Shown: positions 53,128 to 61,851, numbered from the stretch's first letter. The stretch is 64,000 bases of DNA from Streptosporangium amethystogenes (GCF_000721075.1 NZ_JOEQ01000017.1:1-64000); one strand, 5' to 3'. Notes: generated by a model from the sequence alone, not told the origin. Numbers and translations are program-made.

Positions 53128-53137
53128 TGATATTTGA
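53128..53137. promoter_or_regulatory. Candidate GntR operator in front of the importer genes
   Basis: TGATATTTGA within an AT-rich stretch (53120-53142), identical to the decamer at 46229-46238. It lies 27 bases upstream of the binding-protein start. The two sites would bring both transcription units under one regulator. Confidence 0.6.
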
Positions 53138-53163
53138 TCTGGTCTTGTGAGAGGAGTGTCAAC

Positions 53164-54192
53164 ATGAAGGTCACCTGGTTGACCCGCGTCGCCGGCGTCG
53201 CCGTGCTCGCACTCGCGGCCACCGCCTGTGGCGGTGCCGAGAGCGACGGTGGTACCGGCGCGGCCGGCGTCACCGCGCCGGAAGCCGTCGAGAAGGTCGA
53301 GTACCTGACGTCGTTCAACACCTTCGGTCGCGACGCGTACGCCTACGTCGCCCAGGAGAAGGGCTACTTCAAGGACGCCGGTTTCGACGTCTCGATCAAG
53401 CCCGGCAGCGGCACCGTCGACGTCATGAAGCTGGTCGCCAGCGGGCGGGCCGACTTCGGCATCGGCGACTTCACCACCACTCTGATCACCGTGGCCAAGG
53501 AGAAGCTGCCCGTCACCGCCGTCGGCATGGTGCAGCAGAAGTCGCTGGCCGCGATCGTCAGCCTGGACGGTCACGGCATCAGGACCCCCAAAGACCTGGA
53601 GGGCAAGACGATCGGCGACCAGCCGGGCTCCACCAACCAGGTGACCTTCCCCGTCTACGCCAAGGCGGCGGGCATCGACCCGGCGAAGGTGAAGTTCATC
53701 CCCTCGGCTCCGCCGGCGCTACCGCAGCTGCTGGCCAGGGGGACGGTCGACGCGATCGGTCAGTTCGTCGTCGGCAAGCCGCTGATCGAGAAGGCCGCCC
53801 AGGGCCGGACGGCCGTCATTCTGCCCTACGGCGACGTGCTGCCCGACCTCTACGGCAACGCGCTGCTGGCCTCCACGAAGCTGGCCAAGGAGAAGCCGGA
53901 GCTGGTCAAGAAGTTCACCGCCGCCCTGATGAAGGGGCTGGAGTACTCCATCGCCAACCCGGACGAGACCGGCGAGATCCTCAAGAAGTACCAGCCCACC
54001 CAGGACCCGGCCATCGCGTCCGCCGAGGTGAAGGCGATGGCGCCATACGTCGCCGCCGACGGCGACAAGATCGGTGCCATCGACCAGGTCCGGGTGGCGG
54101 CCAACATCAAGATCCTTTCCGAGGCCGGGGCGATCCCGGCGGAATTCACGCCTGAGCAGGTCGTGGACTTCGCCGTCGCTCCGCAGGGCTAG
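53164..54192 (+). CDS. NMT1/SsuA-type ABC substrate-binding lipoprotein
   Basis: A 342-residue type 2 periplasmic-binding protein with lipobox ATAC (Cys22). NMT1/THI5-like features include YVAQEKGYFKDAGFDVSIKPG, LVASGRADFGIGDF and GKTIGDQPGS. Relatives import sulfonates, taurine, pyrimidine precursors and aromatic acids. The ATG at 53164 has GAGGAG upstream. It begins the transporter-regulator unit and probably captures the cluster's substrate. Confidence 0.93.
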   Translation: MKVTWLTRVAGVAVLALAATACGGAESDGGTGAAGVTAPEAVEKVEYLTSFNTFGRDAYAYVAQEKGYFKDAGFDVSIKPGSGTVDVMKLVASGRADFGIGDFTTTLITVAKEKLPVTAVGMVQQKSLAAIVSLDGHGIRTPKDLEGKTIGDQPGSTNQVTFPVYAKAAGIDPAKVKFIPSAPPALPQLLARGTVDAIGQFVVGKPLIEKAAQGRTAVILPYGDVLPDLYGNALLASTKLAKEKPELVKKFTAALMKGLEYSIANPDETGEILKKYQPTQDPAIASAEVKAMAPYVAADGDKIGAIDQVRVAANIKILSEAGAIPAEFTPEQVVDFAVAPQG

Positions 54193-54206
54193 GAGGTGCG
54201 GGCGGC

Positions 54207-54977
54207 GTGATCCAGCTCAAGCACGTATCGCAGGTCTTCAACGGCCGCCAGGGCCGCGTCCACGCCCTGGAAAACATCAACCTGGAAGTCGAACGCAACG
54301 AGTTCGTGACGCTGGTGGGCCGGTCCGGGTGCGGCAAGTCGACCATGCTGCGCATGGTCGCCGGCCTGCTGCAGCCGACCTCGGGCACGATCACCGTCGC
54401 GGGCGAGCCGGTCACCAAGCCCCGCCGCGATGTGAGCTTCATGTTCCAGCGGCCGGCCCTGCTTCCGTGGCGGACCGTGCTGGAGAACGTGCTCCTGCCG
54501 GTGGAGATCCTCCGGCTCGAAAAGGCACCCCACCTGCGGCGGGCCCACGAGCTGCTTGAGCTCGTCGGGCTCACCGGCTTCGAGAAGCGGCTGCCGCACG
54601 AACTCTCCGGTGGCATGCAGCAGCGGGTCTCGCTGTGCCGCTCACTGATCCAGAACCCCAACGTCCTGCTCATGGACGAACCCTTCTCCGCCCTCGACGC
54701 GCTCACCCGGGAAGAGCTCTCGGTGGAGCTCCAGCGGATCCGCATGGAGCAGGCGACGACGATCATCTTCGTCACGCACTCGATCGAGGAGGCCGTGCTG
54801 CTCGCCGACCGGGTGGTCGTGCTCAGCGCGCGTCCCGGCCGGCTGCGCAAGGTCGTCCCGGTCGACATCCCGCGCCCGCGCACGCTGGGGCACAACGCCC
54901 ACGCCGACCGGGTCACCGAGGTCAGCGCCGAACTGCACGAACTGCTCATGCCCGCACCGATGGGAGATATCGCATGA
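54207..54977 (+). CDS. ABC transporter ATPase, SsuB/TauB type
   Basis: A 256-residue ATPase with Walker A GRSGCGKST, Q-loop FMFQRPALLPWRTV, signature LSGGMQQR, Walker B VLLMDEPFSALD and VTHSIEEAVLLADRV, all typical of the nitrate/sulfonate/taurine class. The GTG start has AGGAGGTG upstream. It overlaps the permease gene as ATGA. Confidence 0.95.
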   Translation: MIQLKHVSQVFNGRQGRVHALENINLEVERNEFVTLVGRSGCGKSTMLRMVAGLLQPTSGTITVAGEPVTKPRRDVSFMFQRPALLPWRTVLENVLLPVEILRLEKAPHLRRAHELLELVGLTGFEKRLPHELSGGMQQRVSLCRSLIQNPNVLLMDEPFSALDALTREELSVELQRIRMEQATTIIFVTHSIEEAVLLADRVVVLSARPGRLRKVVPVDIPRPRTLGHNAHADRVTEVSAELHELLMPAPMGDIA

Positions 54978-55783
54978 CCGCGGAGCCGCTGGGCCAGCAC
55001 CGGCGGACTCCCGCCGGCATCCGCCTCCGGGACCGGATCACCAACTGGGGACTGCCGCTGCTGGGGATCGTCGCGATCATCGCGCTGTGGTGGCTGGCGA
55101 CGGTCGTCTTCTCGATCGAGAAGTACCTCCTCCCCTCCCCCGTGGACGTCATCTACGCCTTCGCCGGGCAGGCCGGCTTCCTCATGGAGCAGTCCTGGGT
55201 GACGCTGGTGGAGACGGTTCAGGGCTTCGTGCTGTCCATCGTCGTCGGTGTGCCGATCGCGGTGCTGATCGCCAGCTCGCGGCTGATCGAGCGGACGATC
55301 AACCCCCTGCTGCTGATGGTCAACGCGGTCCCCAAGATCGCCATCGCGCCGATCCTGGTGGTCTGGATGGGCTTCGGCCAGCTGCCGAAGGTCGTCATGG
55401 TCTTCCTGCTGTGCTTCTTCCCGATCGTGATCTCTACAGCGGCCGGGCTCCGCTCCACCCCGGCTGAGCTGGTCGAACTGGTCCACTCCCTGAACGCCAG
55501 CAAAGTCCAGGCATTTTTCAAGGTCCGTTTCCCCTATGCTCTCGCGCAGGTCTTCGTGGGCCTGAAGGTGGCCATCTCACTGGCGGTCATCGGGGCGGTC
55601 ATCGCCGAGTTCGTCGGCGCCGACGCCGGACTGGGCTTCGTGATCGTGCAGTCGGGCGCCAGCGCGGACACGCCGCTGGCCTTCGCCGCGATGACCCTGC
55701 TCGGCCTGATCAGCATCGTGCTCTTCTACGGTCTGGCGGCCTTGGAGAAGCGACTACTGCCCTGGGCGGAGGAACATCGGTGA
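54974..55783 (+). CDS. ABC permease, SsuC/TauC type
   Basis: A 269-residue permease with six hydrophobic segments and the BPD_transp_1 loop ELVHSLNASKVQAFFKVRFP. AVPKIAIAPILVVWMGFG is the family signature. It overlaps the ATPase gene upstream and the GntR gene downstream by 4 bases each. Confidence 0.95.
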   Translation: MTAEPLGQHRRTPAGIRLRDRITNWGLPLLGIVAIIALWWLATVVFSIEKYLLPSPVDVIYAFAGQAGFLMEQSWVTLVETVQGFVLSIVVGVPIAVLIASSRLIERTINPLLLMVNAVPKIAIAPILVVWMGFGQLPKVVMVFLLCFFPIVISTAAGLRSTPAELVELVHSLNASKVQAFFKVRFPYALAQVFVGLKVAISLAVIGAVIAEFVGADAGLGFVIVQSGASADTPLAFAAMTLLGLISIVLFYGLAALEKRLLPWAEEHR

Positions 55784-56481
55784 GCACAACTGGCGATCGG
55801 GGCCGTAACTTCGAGCTCTCACCGGACAACATCACGGGCAGGCGTACCCTGGCGGAGACCGCGGCCGCCGAGCTGCATCGGATGATCCTGGCCGGCACCC
55901 TGCCGGCCGGATCCCCCCTGAAGCTGACCGAGCTCGCCGCGCGGCTGGACATGAGTCCCATGCCGGTGCGCGAGGCGCTGCGCCGGCTCGAGGCGCTGGG
56001 GCTCGTGGAGATCGTCCCGCACAAGGGGGCCCGGGTCCACGAGCTCAGCGAGACCGACCTGCGCGACACCTACGAGATCCGCGTCGAACTCGAGTCGCTG
56101 GCCGTGGCGCGGGCGGCGCTGACCTTCAGCGCCGCCGAGGCGGCCCGGGCCGAGCAGGCCCTCACCGAGCACGAGGCGCTGCTGGCCGCGGGGGACGTGG
56201 CCGGTGCCAGGCGCGCGCACACCGAGTTCCACTTCGCGATCTACCACGCCTCTGGATCCCGCTGGCTTCCCAGGGCGATCGAGGCGGTGTGGCAGAACAG
56301 CGAGCGGTACCGCTTCGCGTCCTTCCCCGACGGGGAGCGGCGGCGTCTCAGCCACCACGAGCACCAGGCGATCCTCGACGCGTGCGTCGCGCACGAGCCC
56401 GAACGCGCGGTCGCCGCGCTGCGCGGACACCTGGAGGGTGCGATGAACCGCATCCTGGCCGGGATGCCCCAGGTTCGCTGA
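55780..56481 (+). CDS. GntR-family regulator, FadR/FCD subclass
   Basis: A 233-residue regulator. The winged helix reads LAETAAAELHRMILAGTLPAG then LTELAARLDMSPMPVREALRRLEALGLV; the all-helical FCD domain (about 95-225) keeps likely metal ligands in DLRDTYEIRVELE, THEFHFAIYHAS-like and HHEHQAIL. The GTG overlaps the permease gene by 4 bases, so regulator and importer are co-expressed. FCD regulators usually sense carboxylic acids, so an acidic intermediate is the likely inducer. A strong terminator follows. Confidence 0.94.
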   Translation: MSTTGDRGRNFELSPDNITGRRTLAETAAAELHRMILAGTLPAGSPLKLTELAARLDMSPMPVREALRRLEALGLVEIVPHKGARVHELSETDLRDTYEIRVELESLAVARAALTFSAAEAARAEQALTEHEALLAAGDVAGARRAHTEFHFAIYHASGSRWLPRAIEAVWQNSERYRFASFPDGERRRLSHHEHQAILDACVAHEPERAVAALRGHLEGAMNRILAGMPQVR

Positions 56482-56499
56482 CCCGGCACCCCACAGCCC

Positions 56500-56531
56500 G
56501 GGGACGCCCCGGTCTCTACCGGGGCGTCCCC
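56500..56531 (+). terminator. Strong terminator of the importer-regulator unit
   Basis: GGGGACGCCCCGG and CCGGGGCGTCCCC form a perfect 13-base stem with loop TCTCTA, starting 19 bases after the GntR stop. It marks the end of the catabolic cluster. Confidence 0.88.
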
Positions 56532-56565
56532 GTTCCACACCACCGCGAGAACCGGCGGGAGCACG

Positions 56566-56623
56566 GGGACGACCGTACGGCAGCCGGTCTCGCACACGAC
56601 CCGGCACCGGGACGACCGTACGG
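56566..56623. repeat. Two direct copies of a 15-base sequence with internal palindrome
   Basis: GGGACGACCGTACGG occurs at 56566-56580 and 56609-56623, 43 bases apart; each contains the palindrome CCGTACGG and is followed by similar GCCGGT sequence. They lie between two convergent genes, after the terminator. Function unknown. Confidence 0.6.
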
Positions 56624-56710
56624 TGGCCGGTGTGGATCTGGGACGTACCCCTACCGGGTGGGAAACGGCCGCCGGGCCGCCGATCACCATCCGCGGGGAG
56701 ACGCACCCGT

Positions 56711-57364
56711 TCAGGACGGAAAGCCGTACCTTCCATGAAGGCGGACAAAGCTGGCCAGCGTGAGGACCTGCCGACGCTCAAGTCCGGTCACGGTGCGCTG
56801 GAACAGGATGACCTCCTCCCGCCCGCCCGGTCCGATGGGCTGTACGAGACGGCCGCCGAGCCGGAGCTGTTCGACCAGCGGCGGGGGGACCTCCGGGAAC
56901 GCGGCCGACACCACGATGCCGTCGTACGGAGCGCGGTCCGGCACGCCGCGGCCGCCGTCTCCGACGAGCAGCTCGACATTGCCGATGCCCTGCCGGGCGA
57001 GGTTCCGGCGCGCCTGCCGGACCAGATCCGCCCACAGGTCGATGGTCACGACATCGGCGGCCAGGCGAGCGAGCAGCGCGGTCTGGAAACCGAGACCGGT
57101 GCCGATCTCAAGCACGTGTTCCGTCCCGCCGAGACCGAGACCTTCGATCATTCTTGCCGACAGCGAGGGCTGCGTGGTCACCAGTCCGTGCCCGATCGGG
57201 ATGGGCTCGTCGTGGTAGGCGATCGCGACACGGTCCGCGGGGACGAATCCCGCTCGCGGCGTCGCGCGTACGGCCTCCAGCAGACGCTCGTCGCGGACGC
57301 CCATCGCCCGGACGGCCCGGATGAGATCTTCGGGAGAGGTGCCCGCGGTCATCATCTCGTCCAT
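56711..57364 (-). CDS. pcm: Protein-L-isoaspartate O-methyltransferase
   Basis: A 217-residue SAM-dependent methyltransferase that repairs isoaspartyl residues. Pcm features are VPADRVAIAYHDEPIPIGHGLVTTQPS in order, the SAM motif VLEIGTGLGFQTALLA and PYDGIVVSAAFPEVP. Three possible ATGs lie close together; one at 57355 overlaps the CapA-like stop as ATGA and may be the true start. It is probably co-transcribed with the CapA-like gene. Confidence 0.92.
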   Translation of the reverse strand: MDEMMTAGTSPEDLIRAVRAMGVRDERLLEAVRATPRAGFVPADRVAIAYHDEPIPIGHGLVTTQPSLSARMIEGLGLGGTEHVLEIGTGLGFQTALLARLAADVVTIDLWADLVRQARRNLARQGIGNVELLVGDGGRGVPDRAPYDGIVVSAAFPEVPPPLVEQLRLGGRLVQPIGPGGREEVILFQRTVTGLERRQVLTLASFVRLHGRYGFPS

Positions 57365-58467
57365 CGGAGCACGAGAGCGCCGTCCGGCTCCAGGTCGACC
57401 CGTGACCCGAGGTCACGGCCGACCCGGTCGAGAACCGCCCGCAGCCATTCGGAGTCCTCGGCCGAGGCGTGCCGGAGGCGCATCCGACGGGCCCGCATGG
57501 GCACCATCCGCAGGCCGGCCGTCCTGCCCGACTCCGGCTCCACCGACACGAAGTACAGCAGCCGAAGGTCGTCCCGGTACTCCTCGTAGCCGGTGATGCC
57601 CTCGTAGTCGTCGATGAGGTCACCGCAGCCGTACAGAACGAGCCTGCCCCGGTAGACCTCGACGGGCCGGGGGTGGTGCGAGGAGTGTCCGTGCACCACG
57701 TCGACACCGCCGTCGACCAGGCGGTGCGCGAAGCGCCGCTGCTCTGTGGCGACGTGGTAACCCCAGTTGGAGCCCCAGTGGATGGAGACGACCGCGACGT
57801 CACCGGGGCGCTTCACCCGCCGCACCCGGCCGGCCACCTCGGCCGCGGCGGTCTCCGACAGCTCCGGGACGAAATCGACACCCCCTCGATCCGGGGCCGC
57901 CGCCCATTCCGGCGGAATGCCGCTGGACTCCGTCCCGCAGGAGAGGATCAGGACCCGCCCGCCCCCCTTGACGGTGACGATCGCAGGTCGCCGCGCCTCG
58001 TCCACCTCCCGGCCCACCCCCACCGCCCGCAGTCCCGCGCCGGCCAGGGCGTCGAGCGTCTCCTCCAGACCTCGTCGGCCGAAGTCCATGACATGGTTGT
58101 TGGCCAGCACGCAGGCGTCGGGCCGGGCGACCAGCAGACAGGGAAGGTTGGCTGGACTCATCCGGTAGTTCACGGCCTTGCCCACCGCGAAATCATCGCT
58201 CCGGGTGACGCTCGTCTCCAGGTTCACCACCCGGACATCGGGCGCGACCTCCGCCAGCACCCCCAGGGCATCCCCCCACGGCCAGGAGAAGCCGACCGGC
58301 CGGGGAATCCGGCCGTTCACCGCCTCCGCGAGATCGACATATGTCCGAGCGTCCCGGACATGGCTCTCCCGCAGCGTCGGGTCACCGGGGTACGGAAGGA
58401 TCTGATCGACGCCGCGGCCGAGCATGACGTCCCCGCAGAGGAACAACGTCACCGGATCGGTGCGCAT
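57352..58467 (-). CDS. CapA-family metallophosphoesterase-like protein
   Basis: A 371-residue PGA_cap/CapA-domain protein. The metal-binding motifs are visible: GDVMLGR near the N-terminus, NLETSVT, LANNHVMDFG, SIHWGSNWGY and HGHSSHHPRPVEV. There is no signal peptide or membrane span, unlike poly-gamma-glutamate CapA proteins, so it is likely cytosolic. Natural-product pathways contain similar soluble members. Pairing with pcm is not explained. Confidence 0.9.
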   Translation of the reverse strand: MRTDPVTLFLCGDVMLGRGVDQILPYPGDPTLRESHVRDARTYVDLAEAVNGRIPRPVGFSWPWGDALGVLAEVAPDVRVVNLETSVTRSDDFAVGKAVNYRMSPANLPCLLVARPDACVLANNHVMDFGRRGLEETLDALAGAGLRAVGVGREVDEARRPAIVTVKGGGRVLILSCGTESSGIPPEWAAAPDRGGVDFVPELSETAAAEVAGRVRRVKRPGDVAVVSIHWGSNWGYHVATEQRRFAHRLVDGGVDVVHGHSSHHPRPVEVYRGRLVLYGCGDLIDDYEGITGYEEYRDDLRLLYFVSVEPESGRTAGLRMVPMRARRMRLRHASAEDSEWLRAVLDRVGRDLGSRVDLEPDGALVLRWTR

Positions 58468-58510
58468 ACCTCCATGCTAGGTCGCCCACCTCGGAGAGCG
58501 AAGCCGCCGC

Positions 58511-59386
58511 TCAGATGGAGGCCTCCAGCACCCGGACCAGGTAGCGCCCCTCCTCCGTCACCGGCCCGACCTGGCCGATCAGCTCACGGAGCCCACGGTC
58601 GTCGATGTAACCCATCCGGTAGGCCACCTCCTCCAGGCAGGCGATCTGCACGCCCTGCCGCTTCTCCAGTACCTGCACGAAGACCCCTGCCTCCAGCAGG
58701 CTGTCCGGCGTGCCGGTGTCCAGCCAGGCCGTACCCCGGCCCAGGTTGACCAGCCGGGCGCGGCCTTCGGCGAGGAAGCGCCGGTTGAGGTCGGTGATCT
58801 CCAACTCGCCCCTCGCCGAAGGGGTCAGCTCCGCGGCATAGCGCAGCGCGACGTTGTCGTAGAGGTAGAGGCCGGTGACGGCGAGGTTGCTCTGAGGCCG
58901 GGCCGGTTTCTCCTCGATGTCGACCAGCCGGCCCTCCGCGCCGACGACCGCCACCCCGTACCGTTCGGGATCGGCGACCGGGTAGCCGAAGACCGTGCAG
59001 CCGTCGAGCTTGCCGACCTCGTCGCGGAGCACCGAGGGGAGTTCGTGGCCGTAGAAGACGTTGTCGCCGAGGATGAGGGCCAGCCGGTCGTCGCCCACGA
59101 ACTCCCCGCCGACCACCAGGGCGTCGGCCAGCCCGCGGGGCGCGGTCTGGACGGCATAGCTCAGGCGCAGGCCCAGCCGGGAGCCGTCGCCGAGCAGCGC
59201 CCGGAATCCCGGCAGGTGCTCGGGGGTGCTGATCAGCAGGATCTCCCGGATTCCGGCCAGCATCAGCACCGAGAGCGGGTAGTAGACCATCGGCTTGTTG
59301 TAGACCGGCAGCAGGTGCTTGGAGGTGATCGTGGTCAGCGGCCGGAGCCGGCTGCCCGAGCCCCCGGCCAGCACGATGCCCTTCAC
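58511..59386 (-). CDS. rfbA: Glucose-1-phosphate thymidylyltransferase
   Basis: A 291-residue nucleotidyltransferase making dTDP-glucose. VKGIVLAGGSGSRLRPLT is the activated-sugar loop, followed by LPVYNKPMVYYPLSVLMLAGI and ALILGDNVFYG. GTAWLDTGTPDSL is also typical. The GTG at 59386 shares a GTGA overlap with the stop of the rfbB stub. It should feed dTDP-sugars to cell-wall or glycoside synthesis, yet the next enzyme of the pathway is deleted here. Confidence 0.95.
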   Translation of the reverse strand: MKGIVLAGGSGSRLRPLTTITSKHLLPVYNKPMVYYPLSVLMLAGIREILLISTPEHLPGFRALLGDGSRLGLRLSYAVQTAPRGLADALVVGGEFVGDDRLALILGDNVFYGHELPSVLRDEVGKLDGCTVFGYPVADPERYGVAVVGAEGRLVDIEEKPARPQSNLAVTGLYLYDNVALRYAAELTPSARGELEITDLNRRFLAEGRARLVNLGRGTAWLDTGTPDSLLEAGVFVQVLEKRQGVQIACLEEVAYRMGYIDDRGLRELIGQVGPVTEEGRYLVRVLEASI

Positions 59387-59490
59387 GTGTGGGCCGCCGG
59401 GTCCGGCGCGGCCACCGAGGCACCGCACGCGAGCACGCGCACCTGACGGGAGCCGGTGAGACCGGCCCCGCCGGTCACCAGGATGCGCAT
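59383..59490 (-). pseudogene. rfbB: dTDP-glucose 4,6-dehydratase, 35-residue N-terminal stub
   Basis: The frame starts MRILVTGGAGLTGSRQVR, matching the start of RfbB (MRILVTGGAGFIGS...), with AGAGGG in front of the ATG. It breaks off within the first Rossmann turn and ends ACGASVAAPDPAAHT, directly on the rfbA start. About 300 residues are missing. It may persist because its translation couples to rfbA. Confidence 0.72.
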
Positions 59491-59522
59491 TCGCCGCCCT
59501 CTTTCCGCAGTGCCGCGTTCGG

Positions 59523-60674
59523 TCAGTTGGAGGTGCGCATGCGTCTGCGGAACACCACGAGCGAGATGCCCAGCAGGAGCACTGCCATCCCGAGCAGCAC
59601 GGCCACCTCGGTAAGGACCGAGCCCAGCCCCTTGCCCGGTTTGGTCAGCGTGATCAGCGCGTCCATCCCCCAGCCGTGCGGAACCAGGTAGCCGATCATG
59701 TTCAGGGTCTCGCCCGCGACCTCTCGCGGCCACAGGCAGCCGCCCAGCATGCCGAGCACGATGCCCAGCGGAGGCCCGATCGCGGGAGCCTGGGAGGGCG
59801 ACCGCACCAGGCTGCCGACCAGCACCGCGGCACCGGTGGACACCAGGCAGAACGAGCCGACGACCGCCGCGACGCCCAGCGGGTCTCCCCAGGACACGTC
59901 GAACATCAGCGTGCTCACCACCATGATCAGGCAGGCCTGCACGATGGCGATGATGAGCCTGCTCAGCACCTCTCCGAGCAGCACCGAGCGCTCCCGCACC
60001 GGCCCGGCGAGGGACCGGCGGATCATGCCCAGCCTGCGGCTCTCGGCCAGGGCCGCGGCGACCGCCATGGAGTTGACGAAGGTGAACAGCAGCACGTTGG
60101 CGGGCGCGGTGTAGGCGAACCCACGGGGCGTGGAGCTCTCCGCGGCGCCGCTGGTGCTCACCGCCACCCGGGCCGAGGAGGCCTGGGCCTTGCGCACCAG
60201 AGCCTCGGCCTCGGCCGGGGACGCGCCCGCCGCCTCGGCCGCCCGCACGGCTTCGAGCACCGCGGCCACCTTGCCGACCGCGACGTCGATCATGCCGCGT
60301 GCCGCCATGCCGCTGCCGTTGGTCTGGGTCATGACCAGCTCCAGATCGGTGGAGCCTGGCGGGATCAGCAGACCCGCGGCGAGGACGCCGGTCCGCACCC
60401 CGGACCGCACCTGCTCCTCGGCGTCCATCCGCTCGATCGCGAGGTCGTGACTGGTCTCCAGCTGGCGCAGTACGGCCGTCGCCACCGGGTCGGAGTCCCT
60501 CGCGACCACCCCGATCGGTATCCGATCCTGTCCGGACCCGCTTCCGCCCAGGGCCATCCCGACGAAGAGGATGGTCACGAACGGCATGACCACCATGAAG
60601 AACAGGCCCACCTTGTCGCGGGAGTGACGGCGCAGGTTGGCCGCCACCAGAGCTCTGACCGGGCTCGGGCTCAA
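59523..60674 (-). CDS. ABC-2 type permease 2
   Basis: A 383-residue exporter permease: one N-terminal span (VGLFFMVVMPFVTILFVG), a large extracytoplasmic domain (about 45-190), then about five spans and a short basic tail (VFRRRMRTSN). The ATG overlaps the stop of permease 1 by 4 bases. The pair probably forms a heterodimer. Substrate unknown. Confidence 0.9.
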   Translation of the reverse strand: MSPSPVRALVAANLRRHSRDKVGLFFMVVMPFVTILFVGMALGGSGSGQDRIPIGVVARDSDPVATAVLRQLETSHDLAIERMDAEEQVRSGVRTGVLAAGLLIPPGSTDLELVMTQTNGSGMAARGMIDVAVGKVAAVLEAVRAAEAAGASPAEAEALVRKAQASSARVAVSTSGAAESSTPRGFAYTAPANVLLFTFVNSMAVAAALAESRRLGMIRRSLAGPVRERSVLLGEVLSRLIIAIVQACLIMVVSTLMFDVSWGDPLGVAAVVGSFCLVSTGAAVLVGSLVRSPSQAPAIGPPLGIVLGMLGGCLWPREVAGETLNMIGYLVPHGWGMDALITLTKPGKGLGSVLTEVAVLLGMAVLLLGISLVVFRRRMRTSN

Positions 60675-61849
60675 CCGAGTAGTCCTTTCCGAAAGCCGAG
60701 GGCGGCGATGCCGCCGGCCACGAGTGCCATCCCGCAGAGTGCGGCGATCGGGCCGGCGACCGTCGCCAGGCCCCCGCCACCACCGGCGAGCTCGGTCAGT
60801 CCCGTCGACGTCCAGCCGTTCGGGGTGAGCAGCGCCACCTTCTGCAGGAGGTCCGGCAGGTTGTACATCGGCACCAGGCTGCCGCCCAGGAAGGCGAAGA
60901 CGAAGGAGACGCCCATGATCAGCCCATCGGCCTGGGAGTCGGTCTTCGCCCTGCTGGCCACCAGCATGGTGATCGCGGCGGCGGCCAGCACGTGCGCGGT
61001 CCAGAGCGCGAACACCGCGAGCGGATCACCCCAGGTGGATCCGAACAGCAGCACCGAGGAGGCCCAGACGGCGCAGACGCTGACCAGTGCCAGCAGGAAG
61101 CCGACCACCCCCTTGCCCACGATCGGGATCCACGGCCGGATGGGCGCGGCACGCATCCGGTTGAGCGTGCCGAGGTTGCGCTCGGTGAGCAGGCTCCTGA
61201 CCGAGGTGCCGACCACGAAGAAGGCGAAGAGCGCGGCCATGCCGGAGCCGTAGTAGACCGACAGGTCGACCTTTCCGCCCGCCATGGGGTCACTCTCCAG
61301 GGTCAGCGCCGGGCCGCTCGCGCCGTTGCGCTCGACGAACTCCTTGACCTTGTCCGCGGGGACGCCGGCGTCCAGGGACGCCTTGACCGCGAGGGTGCGG
61401 GCGTCCACCAGGGCGGAGATCCGGTCGACGATGCTGCTCGCGACCACTCCGGCCAGCGGCGTCTCCGGGGAGGTGAGTACGGTGACCTTCCCCCCTCGTC
61501 CGGCGCCGACGTCCTGGCTGAACCCCGAGGGGAACACGATCGCCGCGCCGATGTCCCCGTCGTCGAGGGTCTGTTGCGCGTCCTTCTCCGTCGCGAAGTC
61601 GCGCAGGGTCAGCATGCCGTCGAGTTCCTTGGCCGACAGCACCTCCCGGCGCACGCTGGAGGGGAACTCCCCGCCGTCGAGATCGACGAAGCCCACGGTG
61701 GCGCGCAGGGGCGGATCGTCCCCGCCGAGGGCGAACCCGAACAGCGAGGCCAGCACGATGGGGGCGAGCAGGGCGGTCAGCACCGCCGTACCGTCCATGA
61801 ACCTGGCGCGCAGTTCGAGACGGCTCACCACGAAAAGAGCTCTCAGCAT
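60671..61849 (-). CDS. ABC-2 type permease 1
   Basis: A 392-residue permease with the same plan as its neighbour: first span ALLAPIVLASLFGFAL, a large outer domain (about 45-200), five C-terminal spans and a ~230-260 loop TERNLGTLNRMRAAPIRPW typical of ABC-2 exporters. It follows the ATPase gene by 2 bases. Confidence 0.92.
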   Translation of the reverse strand: MLRALFVVSRLELRARFMDGTAVLTALLAPIVLASLFGFALGGDDPPLRATVGFVDLDGGEFPSSVRREVLSAKELDGMLTLRDFATEKDAQQTLDDGDIGAAIVFPSGFSQDVGAGRGGKVTVLTSPETPLAGVVASSIVDRISALVDARTLAVKASLDAGVPADKVKEFVERNGASGPALTLESDPMAGGKVDLSVYYGSGMAALFAFFVVGTSVRSLLTERNLGTLNRMRAAPIRPWIPIVGKGVVGFLLALVSVCAVWASSVLLFGSTWGDPLAVFALWTAHVLAAAAITMLVASRAKTDSQADGLIMGVSFVFAFLGGSLVPMYNLPDLLQKVALLTPNGWTSTGLTELAGGGGGLATVAGPIAALCGMALVAGGIAALGFRKGLLG

Positions 61850-61851
61850 CG

